Assembly (NCBI RefSeq): GCF_032362555.1
Contig: NC_083525.1
Location: forward strand, 5,813,501-5,877,500
Length of the DNA: 64,000 nucleotides
Origin: Amyelois transitella
Lineage: Eukaryota; Arthropoda; Insecta; Lepidoptera; Pyralidae
Direction: 5' to 3'
Position 1 is the stretch's first letter. Each line of letters starts with the position of its first letter. Below are positions 46,825-58,800 of this stretch, piece by piece. The translations under genes were made by a program, and so were the position numbers. The notes under the pieces were generated by a model. It was not told where the DNA came from. It worked only from the letters and a program-made list of their open reading frames with translations, and did not search any database.

Positions 46825-49800
46825 ATGTTACTGATTTTTAAAATATGTTGCATACAATTTTTCTTTTTTTCTCTTGTTCATACGAAAAATTCCACTGTTC
46901 AAAGCGTTCACAAGAAACGTGTTTTGAGAGATGATTATGGTTCGTATTTTTGAAAGTTCCTACTTGAAAATCTAAATAATACAATATATGTATATAATCA
47001 AGACTTTCTCCCCTAAGAAGAGAAACAAAGTATTAACTTAGGCTAGAGTTTTGAAACGTCTGTAAGGTCATATTCATTGATATTCAAATAGTTACAGGTT
47101 GCTAGCAATCGTCTTAACGTAAAATCAATTTTATTAACATATCCCTTTTTTATAATATATGTATAAGAGAAGCAGCTGGCACACATTATGTTTTTTAAGT
47201 TAGACTTAGGACTTGTTTTTTCATAGGCCAAGTAGAACCAAGAAAATAATCAGTCAACCATGAGAAATAAATAATTAATATAATCGAAAACTACAAAAAA
47301 AATTATTTATAGGCATATCTACATAAATTAAAAATATGAAAAAACATACATAAATATTACTTTCCTGAGTAAAAAATGTTGAAAGGATGTAATCCCGTCT
47401 TAACATACATACATACATTAAATCACGCCCCTTTCCCGGAGGGGTAGGCAGAGACTACATCTTTCCAGTTGCCACGATCTCTGCATACTTCCTTCGTTTC
47501 AACCACATCATCATCTTCATCCCGTCTTAACCACTGCTTACTTATAAGTATTAAAAGGAAATTTTGATCAAATTTATGTTTCTATTCCAGACGATAATTT
47601 TCCAGTTTGTAAGTATCTACACTACACACATCACGTTTTTATCCTCTACGGAAAAGGCAAAACCAAGAGTCGCGTGAGAGTCGAAGTAAAGCATATGTAG
47701 GAATTGAGATTCAGGGATAGCGACCGGTTGCACCATGTGATATGTCTAAAGACTTTCTTATTGTTGACTTTTTGCGTGAAAAAAAGACACAGACGTATAT
47801 TCTACGTATACATACAATTGGCCCAGTAGAGTTTAGAGCGAATCACTTTATTTTTTTTCTTTTAAAAAGTCTTGTCATTGAACCAAGCCGTCGGCAAGAA
47901 AATGCGATGGCGTATAAAATTTCCTTTATACCGGTTTTTTTGTTCATGTGTGATTATAGTGATCATTCGGAGCTCATCGCCATTAAATTGAAAGCTAAGG
48001 ATAATATGGAGATGTTGTCACCACAGCTTTAAAAAAAAGTTGTTCGATTGCGTTAAAAGTCACACGTTACCAATTTATTCAGTAAAATGTTTGTAACGCA
48101 ATAAAATTTTACACCTTTTGCAGTGAAGGATATCGGTAAGACAGGCTTAAATTTTCAATTAATCAAATGTTATGAATGTGTATTTTTTATTTAATCGTTT
48201 AATTCAACTTTTCAAAGATTTCTTTTATGATTAATGTGATTTATTTCTTTATAAATCTCATACACACCCGATAAATAAATAAATATGTAAGTCAGGTACA
48301 AAGTAGTAAAGGTATTACTCGGTGCCAACGTTTTATGCAATTCGCACCGTATCTATTTTAAAAAGGAATAGGTATTATTTATTGTAGTATTTGTGCAGTA
48401 ATTTGTAGAGTCGCCATTCGAGTGCAGTACGCAAGTATGTACCTACCTACTCTTCTAAACTAAGGTACAGTTATAAAATGTTGTTTGCTAAATAAACTCG
48501 TAATAACACTGGAATATAATTACAGAGGCGCAAATCAGTAAGTATTAATAAAATTATGTACTCCCCATCTGATAATCATTCAGATTTCTGTACTTCACTG
48601 ATAATCAAAGATTATTAGGTTTAGATTTGAAATAAGAAATATTTTTTTATTTGTGTAAAAATACTTTTAGTACCAGTACTTAAATAGATATATTAAGCTT
48701 TATTGCAAATGTAAAAAAAAATACCTAGTATTAATCTGTAAAAATAATAGTTAGGTACATATTTTATCTACCCTATATATATTTCAATAAATTTTTTTTC
48801 TTCAATTTCCAGTTCAAGAAATAGGTATGTATGTTCTTTTAAGTTCTTAATGACGGCCTTCGCGGCGCAGCGGCAGTACGCTTGTCTGTGAGACCGGAGG
48901 TCCCGGGTTCGAATCCCGGCCAGGGCATGATGAGAAAAGAACTTTTTCTGATTGGCCTGGGTCTTGGATGTTTATCTATATAAGTATTTATTATAAAATA
49001 TAGTGCCGTTGAGTTAGTATCTCGTAACACAAGTTTCGAACTTACTTCGAGGCTAACTCGATCAGTGTAATTTGTCCCGTATATATTTATATTTATATTA
49101 TCGAATGTAGGTATAATGAGTATTAAAATAAATTATTTATTTACAGAGCAAGAAGATCCTAATGGTAAAGTTTTTTAAATTATTAACTTTGGGGGTCCAG
49201 TTTTGATAATTTTAATGATGAGAGCCAATTAGCTTAAACACGTTCGGATGGGGTGTCCCGTGGCTGACCCTTAATAAACTGGTATGAAGATATAGATGTA
49301 TGACCATGCCATCTCCGCCGCGTTCAAGTATGGGTAGATCGAAGAAATTATACGCGTAGCTAAACGGTGTGAAGGATGACAGCGAACCAGCTTTTTAACA
49401 CTGGGGATGCCTAACAGTGGGCTTGACTGGCCTGAATAAGGTGTAGAGGATGCAACCAGGAATACATGAACTAATTAGGTAGGAGAAATAAAAGTGTAAA
49501 TGGGGAGAGTAAAAAAGACTGTGAAATTAATCAATAGAGAATGAGTTTTTATTAATAAGTAAAATATTTTAAACTCTTTACAGTTCTGTCATCGGGTCAT
49601 GAAATGGGTGCGTTGGTTTTATTACAATTTCTATTAATCATGTATTATTTTAAACACACACATCGACATGACTAAACAATTATAACAACGCAGATATAAA
49701 AGGGTGCCTTAGGACTCCGAGCGAACCAAGACAGATTCCAATTTAAAAATTGGCGCGAGCGTGCGTCTCCGTAGACCATGACAGATTCGGAGTTCGGATA

Positions 49801-52800
49801 CAATTTTTAAACCATAAAAACGCTCTTGGTATTTAAATATGTTGTAAATGGTTGAATAAAAATTTGTCCTTTAGCAAAACATTTACATTATGTAGTCTGA
49901 ACAAATAATACATAGAGGTCGCTAACATTTTATTAAGTCGATGAAACAAAAGAACTAGGCAAGGCGATTGAAAAAGACGTCTCTCTGTCTACAGGGAAAC
50001 GGGTGTGATTTCATTTATTTATGTAATTTATTTAAAGAAATATATTTATGTACGTCTAAATAGACGTAAATAAATATTAGCACGAAATGTTTTTGTGGTT
50101 GCCTGGAATAGAGTGAATAATGCGATAAGGCCGCCTTTTACTTATGTAAAAGTTTAGGATAAATTTATTATTTCAACTTTATGTGCAATAAATAATATTC
50201 TATTTATCTATCTATCTTTTTTTTTCATTGCTTAAAAACGGAGATTTGACTGTAATTTATTTCAGATATGGGTGATTTTGCTTTAATACTGAAATGCGTG
50301 GGAAAATGCTTGAAAAATACTGATAAAGGGGATGCTCTGATACAAGAAGGTCAGTATTATTTTAATTACTTATTATTATTCGCTTTACTAGCGTTATGAA
50401 ATTCAGTTGTCGCGTTCTTGTGGGAATTTCGGACAATGCTCATAATTGCTTCTATAGATTCCCTTAGAAACGAACGGGCATTTAGCGTCACTCAGGACTA
50501 TTAAAACCTGAGCATATATTGTTTGATTCACCTCCAATATATCATGTAGTTGGAGTCTTTGCTTAACTTCTCGCCGTTTGTTTCACCTATGTTTATTAAA
50601 TAACGATTATTGTTATTTGCAGGTTCAAAGTGTGGTAGGTGCAATAAGTAACTTACTTTTATTTTTTGAATAATTATATAAAAAGAAAAACAATATTTCA
50701 TTTGTTATTTTTTTTCACAGAAAAGAAGTTAACAATTAAAAGTGAGTTTTATCGTTTTTATTTTTGCCGAAATGTTTTAAGCATATAAACACATTTTCCA
50801 TAACACATCCACGTGCAACGTTAACTGGAATAGACGTTGGAAAAGATGGAAAACATTGATGGAAACATGAAAAAAATTACATTCCAGTTGATGATCAAGT
50901 AGTAAATGCAAATATGTAGGTAATGTCACTTTACGTCACTATACATTGCCTGTAATATTTAAAGGGTTCCCTCGATTTCTTTATGTTCTTTTATATGTTC
51001 TTTGGTATGGAATCACCCAAAAATTTTAAAAATGCTACTTAACAATAAAAACCCTCAAAATGAGATTATCATTCTGATAGAGATTATCGTTGGCCGAGTA
51101 ATCCCATTACAAATATTACATTATTAGTTTGTTACATTTACATTACATTCGAATTGAAAGAAACGAATTAATTTAAACTACATATACTTAGGTATGAACT
51201 CAAAATATATATTATATTTTTTCAAAGTTAAAAAAAATATTGTTTTTTTTTCAGAGTTATCATGGTGGAGAACCATTTTAGAAACTGTTAAAAATGCAAT
51301 TTTCCCAGGTATGACACAATATTAACAAAACTTTCTGGTCTTATGTTATAAAGAGAAAAGATTTGTATTTTATTTGCTACGATTGTACTGAAAAACTTTT
51401 CTGTCCCTTCATCTCTTTTCTCTGTTAATTTTTTTAATTCTTGGTGTGTTTTATCGGTTACTTTTTGCTTCATTTGATCAAAATTTTTATTCTTGCTCTT
51501 CAAGTCGTCTACATGTCATTCATGTTCATGTGTGATTTCTACTACTGGACCGATTTTGTCGAAAATCAGCATAGACATTCAATAACATATGGAATATTAG
51601 TTTGAATATTAACCGATGTTCTTACGGTAAGGGAAAATATCGTGAGGAAACCTGCACATTCAGGCAACTGGATGTGTAACTATGATCAATCCAGTACCGG
51701 GGTAGGTTTCTCTTCAAAGGTTGCGAAGGTCAGACGGGAGGCGCTTCGTGTAAAAACCCGACTCACTTCATCCAGGATCCATGGTCCATACCCCGGGCTC
51801 CTCTCCAGAGTGGTGAGGATGCAATCGGGACTATAGACAGAAAGAAGATTAAATAGGATATGCTACATTTTATTGAAATTTACATAAGAGTAAAGCCCTG
51901 CGCAAAAGCGCAGTGTAGGTAATCAAAATAATTGTATAATACTATACTTTCTTACGATTACATGCTTTGTCTACTCAACAGACTTCTTAAAATGACAGCC
52001 TAATAGGAGTCTCCAAAAAGGCTTTCATGGCATTAATTCAAAGAACTGTTTCCCATGAGTATTATTATTAGAGGGAAAGGTCGGAATGGGAAGATCTAGA
52101 CGAACGTATCTTGATCAAATTAAGGACGTACTGGTAAAGGGTCAGGTCAAAAGTACCCGAAACCGCCGAGCTTGCATGAAGAGAGTTATGAATGTGGATG
52201 AAGGGAAGGAAGTATGCAGAGATCATGGCAAGTGGAAAGAGGTAGTCTCTGCCTACCCCTCCGGCGTGATTTTATGTATGTATGTATGTATTATTATTAG
52301 TTCTACACTTTAGAATATGACCACTCTATATCTTTCCCACAGACCTGCACATGCACACCTACACCTGCCACTATTTCCCATTTGAACCATAAAGCTTATT
52401 GTGGCCTTTCAGAATTGTTCAAGTAGTAAGATGTCTATCCCGCAATGGATATAGACATGATTATATTATACGTATGTTACCTATTATCTCCTTTTACCTA
52501 TTCGGAAATTTAAAATGGCTAAAATAATTATGGATAATCGAATATAAAAATCTTAAAAGGAATACATATTACGAACCCAGTATTTTTCTGACTTGACAAT
52601 ATTTGTACTTCTTGGCACCAGCAACAAAATGACTCATTAGAAATAAGCATTATACAATTTTTATGAAACAGGAAATAATATATATTTTGGCAGGTTCAAA
52701 AACAACAGCAGAAATAACAGTAATGACTTCGACGACAACATTTACAGAAATTCCATATGAAGCAATAGAAACTGAAGAAATAACTGGTAAACAATTTTTT

Positions 52801-55800
52801 AGAAATCAGGACTGGGCGGTTTGTATAAGACAGGGTTTTCAAAATTACCGTTAATTTAAATAGAGTCTTAGTTTAAATAAATATATGAATTTATTGTGAA
52901 AAGAAAAACCGAAAAAAAACCTTCTTCATCAACAACTTGTAAGGTGAACTTAAAAAGGATATTTTTCAAATTTATTTGTTGGCAAATAGTATCAGATTTT
53001 TATAATCAAATTTTACATTTTGTTATAGATGTGCCCATAACAGAACCACCCATAACAGAACCACCCACTACAGAACCGCCCACAACAGAACAACCAGAAG
53101 AAACAACATGTGGTAAGCCAGAGCTAAAATAAATATTTTACTTCGTTTAATGAAATAATGTGGTTAGATAACAATTTGTTGACCCCAATTTTGTTGCAGA
53201 TAATAAATCTTCCAAATGCCCACGGCAAACAAGAACTGGTAAGGGTGAATAATGTGTATATTTTGACCCTATTTGGATTATGGTTTAAACAGTTTGGAAA
53301 CCTGGAATTACCTACATAATCTTTTTATACGATCTGCTAAAACTTGGGATTCTCATCCGCGCCTCGTTTCCTCGATATCTGCAACTTGGAAATTTTTCAA
53401 GGCAAATATGAATTTTATTTGAGATTAGGTTTTATTTGAGATTGCGTGTACTACCTTAGACCTTATTTTTCTGACCATTATGCAGAATAAGGCCAAACGT
53501 ATTCAAATTTCTATTGAAATAAAATTGTATGTGATTTTTTTAACCAATTCTCGTCAATTTTTTTTGTTGCAGTTAGATCAACACGGCGGCCAATAACAAG
53601 GCCAGCAAGGCCAACAAGGCCAACAAGGCCAACAAGGCCAACAAGGCCAACAAGGCCGACAAGACCGCCAAGAATGAATCCAAGGAAGCCAAAAAAACCA
53701 ATGCCTCAAAGACCAACATTAAGACCTAAACCAGGTGAGGATGAACTTGCAAACTACAAAATGACCTCGGCTTTAAATTTGGGAAAGCGGAATTAAGTTT
53801 AATTTTAACACACAGAAAAATTTTAACACAAGGTAATGACCTTATTTTTCGATTAATGCCGTTTGTCAACGCCATCTTCGGACTTAGGTTTGTCACTTAT
53901 ATCCGATTAATATCTCTCTCGCAGGAAAAGAGTGACAATTCATTTGCGGAAAATTTATTATTCTTTATTAGTTCAAAAGAATAGCGTCTGTGCGTTTTTA
54001 GTGTTATGTCAAATGAGTGTATACCAAAGGGCTTCAAATGATATTCATATAGAGAATAATAATTATGTACTTAAAAAATTCTGTATTAAAAGAGGTTAAC
54101 CAAACTTTAAAGAGGAAACTGACTGACTGTAAAAATCTTTTGTAAAAAAGATAAATCAACCGAAATAACGTATTTTATTACAGGTGGACCAACTAGCCCA
54201 GCAATAACAACTGGTAACTTTTCATAAGACTCCCTTTTAGATTCAATTAAGTTTTCACACAGTCGTTTAAAAAAATTTAACAAGTTGTTTTCAACTTTTA
54301 ATTAGCCCGCACGTAGATTTATGAATGTGAATATAGGAGAGTCAGAATGATGTAGTATCTGTTTACACCTTCGAGAAAATTGGCTTCATGCATATATTAT
54401 GTACAATTCAATATTTTAAGGTATTAAAGGTACCTACTTAGTGGATAGATTTGTAATATTTTATTGTAGTAAGAAGATATGTCAGAATTTGAACTTCCTA
54501 AAATAAAATTATATTTTGTTACAGATGAATTTACATCAAAATCTACCAGAGTTTCTTATCCACCACCAAAAGGCATTGGTACTACGTTACGTAGTTTTAC
54601 TGTTACAGTTTTATATGTTACACACGCTAATATACACACACACACACACTTTTCACGTATTATCCCTTACAGAAGACCAGTCGGTCATCTTATGGTGGCG
54701 TATGGATTGAATAATATACATATGTATATGCAACAACACCAATAGCCCTCCATGACCTTGCTGGGAAAATTCTTCCTTCTGTCTATTCCAACTTTCTCTA
54801 TTCTACATACATATATAGACATGTCTATATCCTTTGCGGGGTAGACAGAGCTAATAGTCTTAAATTTAAGGCCACGTTCAGCTGTGTGGCTTTATGATAC
54901 AATTGAGATTCAATTAGTGATAGGTTTCCAGCCAATCGCCCACAAGAGTAATACCAAGCCCATCCATTACTCGCCTTTCACGATATCCATGGAAAAGATA
55001 TGGAGTAGTTCTATTCTAAAGTGTCGGAAAACACACGACACAGTATCACTTTCTAGGCCAACGCAATCCAGTTTTTAGGTTTTTGTACTGTAGGGGGTTG
55101 TCCATTAATCATGTGATCTTTTTTTACCCTTTTTTTAACCCCCCCTCCCCCATTGGTGATACGTAGTGAGGTTTAAGACCACCCCCCCCCTCCCCCTTCT
55201 CAACATCACGTGTATTTTAGTACCTACAAAAATCTTAAAATTTTCTGAATATTATCTTAATTTAAATACAGGTACAAACTATAATCTTATTTTATTCTGA
55301 AATTAAGGACCATAATAAAAATGTCTACACCAGGTTGCAAGTTTTTTTTTTATTGCCATAACAATAATAGAAATGAAGAGTGTAATCATTGGAAAAACAT
55401 GTTATGAGTATGTTTAATGTATATTGTCCTCGGACCATGGATTAGCAAGACATTCTTCAACACTAACAACTGGATAAGCATCTTGCAGGTCAGTTGTTGG
55501 TACTGTGCTTTGTTGAAAATCAACATCGGTTTCATCAAGCCACTCGGTGTCATCATTTTCGCGCACAACGCACAGAATTTCTTTCGATCTGCCGATTGAT
55601 CGTCGCGTGAGGATGCGTGAAGGACGAACATTGTGCATCTCTACGCTATTACTGCTGCTCGGATTAGGTTGCTTGTGACATGAATTTACATGTTCCTTAA
55701 CTTTCTTCTTTGTACAGAAGTACAATCCACACCACTGGCACGTCCTTTCCAAAAGTTGCCGACGATCCTTTTGCAGACTAGGGCAATACAGGTCATACGG

Positions 55801-58800
55801 CAATTTGTTAAAGCCATCATGCGTTGGGGTGATTCCAAGAGACCGACGCAGAAGAAATGTAGCAAACGTCTTGCCATCATGCTCTTGAGGCTTCGGAATA
55901 TATAGACCACTAGACGACTGCAAAATTGGGTAAGGAGGAATAACGAAGCGTTCAGGAAGAATAGATCGAAGAGAACTCCGCAAATCTCCACAGCAAGCGC
56001 GGTCATCACACTTTACCACCTGGTAATGATATTAAGATATCTTAATCATATTAGATAAGAAAAGTAAATGATAAAATAATAATAAATGAGATTTTACTAA
56101 TGTACCTGAAGCAAATACTGGCTCTCTCGCACATGCTCGCTGTACCACTGCAGAGAAGGCAAGTCTGGAACAAAGCTTTCAGCAGTGTCATCGGGCTTAA
56201 GGTACTCTGCTACGACGTCATGGCCGTCGATAACCATATTATTCCATACTTCTGCGAGAACTTCTCCAGCCTTCTGAAAGTTCATTTTTTCGAGATCATG
56301 ATCCTTTGTTCTCCCTTGTTCATCCAAATGAGTTCCATAAGAATCATGCGGAAGTATGAGTCCAGATAATTCCCGGCTTAAAGGCGCCATTCTTCTCTCA
56401 ACACGGTTGAATGCGCTTCTGCCGGGTGCATTCGTAAAAATGAATATTGCATCTAAATCATGCTTGACAAAGTGGTGTATGGCATGGGAAATAACCTTTG
56501 GATATCTCGGGTTTTCATCGGGTCCTCCATCAGATGAAATCAGAACAACTGGTTTCAGGCGTCCTTCTTCATCCCGCATAATTTCCTTGAAATTGTTGAG
56601 TGTAGCAAGCTTATTGAAGTCCACAGCATGAGTGGAAGCTGTCGAAGAGGAATGTTTGCCACTTCTAATCGCCACGTATGTTGGCCCTGAATAAGTAATT
56701 GCTTCAGCACGGCCCATGTCATTTCCTTTTATGATGCACCCAGCATATACACTAGGGATCAATTTGTGCCTTGTAGCAATCACCCAATCATGATCAGGCA
56801 ATGAGACACGATATTCGACATGCATCAGGAGAGGAGCTTGTTTATTTGCCGCTGTCAAACCTATAGGTACCCGGGCTTTATCGTCTTGAGACAAAAAAAA
56901 CACTTGTTTTGGCCCGAGAATAGATGCCAGCGTTTCCAAGGATCTTATTGTGGCGACACAAAAATGTTGATCGACATGAGCCTTGTGGTGATCTGCCTCA
57001 GGGCGACTCAATTTGACAGGCACAGTGACTACATGCCTTTTACCCTCCAAGGTGGTATAATTTCTAGGGAGCAATCGAAGATACGTGCCACTCTTCGAAA
57101 TTTGAAATCCGTGCTCCTTTAGCTTTTCATGGAGGTCAGTAAGTGTTCGGCAACTGCGAACAATTTCTGAGCGACGCCGTTCCTCCGCAGAAGCACCAAA
57201 CATAGCCAAATCGACTATAGTTTTTAGCAATTGCGGTTGTTGCTCTTCTAGGCGTGGGCGACCTGGGGCAGAACGCGCCTTAAGAAGATCAGCTACAATC
57301 GGACTCTGATTGCAAGCAAGTTTAATCTTTGATTTTATTGATAATCTATGTGACTGGGAGTGACGCATATGTTGTTCCTTCTTCCGTAGTTCTTTTGTGC
57401 ATTTATCAATTTCTCGGCGCAGTTTCGTCACATCACGTGTCTCATTTTCGCCCAGAAAATCCCTACGACGAACAGCTAAGTCCAATTCCATTTGAAGAAG
57501 AGAAATCTGATTCTTCAACTTATCCTGTGCAGGAGTAGCACGTACAGGCTGCAGTATAGAGCTGCTTGTACTTGGTGTATCGGGTGAATTCTCGTTGCTA
57601 CAATCCAAATCTTCACCTTTACGTTTCCGAGCACCTGGAATGACCGACATTTAAACAACAAGAAAACATTGAAATTCTTAATTAGAATTATAATAATACT
57701 AGCTTTTCGCCCGCGACTTCGTTCGCGTAGACTTCAGGTTATATCACGCTTGGAAAAATTTCGCGCATTAAAATTTTGACGTCGAAAGCGTACCAGACAG
57801 ACAGACTTTCGCATTTATAAGATTAGTAGGAATAAATAATTGGCTGCTTAAATAATTACTGATATTGCGAATTTGGTATGTTTATTACCTGTTGAGGTGC
57901 TTTTAGTAGTGACATTACCTTCGTCAGTAATTTCGGTACCGATCGGTAAGACGCATATCGCAGGCGTAGGAAGTTTTACAGGTAGATTTGGCTCATTGGA
58001 TGTCATTGGCAAAACAGAATTATTTTCGCTGGCATTCTGAAAATTAATAATTTAATTAATATCGTGAAAGTAAAGATAATATCGTGCAAACAAATTAACC
58101 ATGTCCAGTAATGTTATTTTTTCTTTTATTAAAATAAGAGTTCGAAACGGCACACAAACCATGCACAATCCTCGCATTTTCACTAGAATAATGTGTATAT
58201 AATTATATGTAGGTATGATCCATAAATAGTTGTAAGTTTTCACAAAGCGACAAGATATTAGTATATAAACAGGCGCAAAATGTGTAACAATAGTAACATA
58301 ACCTTCACCTTATAACCACCACCGCGACTTACGGTTTATTTTGTTTTTTTACGTTAGATAAACCCATGCCTCATAGACATGGTTCTCAGCTCAATACACC
58401 TACTTCTTTAGAGTTCAGCGATCGGTGATATGTAGGCATATGGACCACGTGATGTTTATTCAGCATTTTTTATGGAATGACATTCCTGTGCGCCAATGAC
58501 TAGCTAAAACTATTAAAAATCTAGAAATTTTTTGAATAACTTTTTTATAATGTAAAAATAAAAAAAAATCTTTTGGATTTAAGTAATACTTAAAGTACGC
58601 TATACATATTTTATCTATATTTTTTCCTTAAATTACCTATCAAAAATGTTGGAAGACTTAACAATAACATTTATATTACAAATCCATACTAATATTATGA
58701 ATGTGAAAGTCTGTCTGTCTGTCCGTTCTTCACGGCTAAACCGCTGGACCGATTTTTATGAAATTTGGTATGGAAATAGTTTGATACCCGGGGTCAAACA

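Noticed and set aside
48852..48935. Possible tRNA gene (A and B boxes)
   Set aside because: The sequence continues into a SINE body shared with 12040 and does not close a full cloverleaf with an acceptor stem; it is a tRNA-derived SINE head.
53596..53667. CRISPR-like array of short repeats
   Set aside because: Units are 9 bp without spacers and are in frame within a coding exon; a eukaryotic coding minisatellite.
54479..54745. Two overlapping plus-strand ORFs
   Set aside because: They contain exon 16 (54525-54578) plus intron with a CA repeat; read-through rather than separate genes.
55690..57538. Several plus-strand ORFs of 60-100 codons
   Set aside because: They are antisense shadows of the conserved transposase exons.
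57635..57650. ATG at 57650 (MSVIPG) as the transposase start
   Set aside because: The CATTCCAG inside it is a good acceptor, and using it joins in phase with the exon at 57889-58036; upstream exons extend the frame to 59176.
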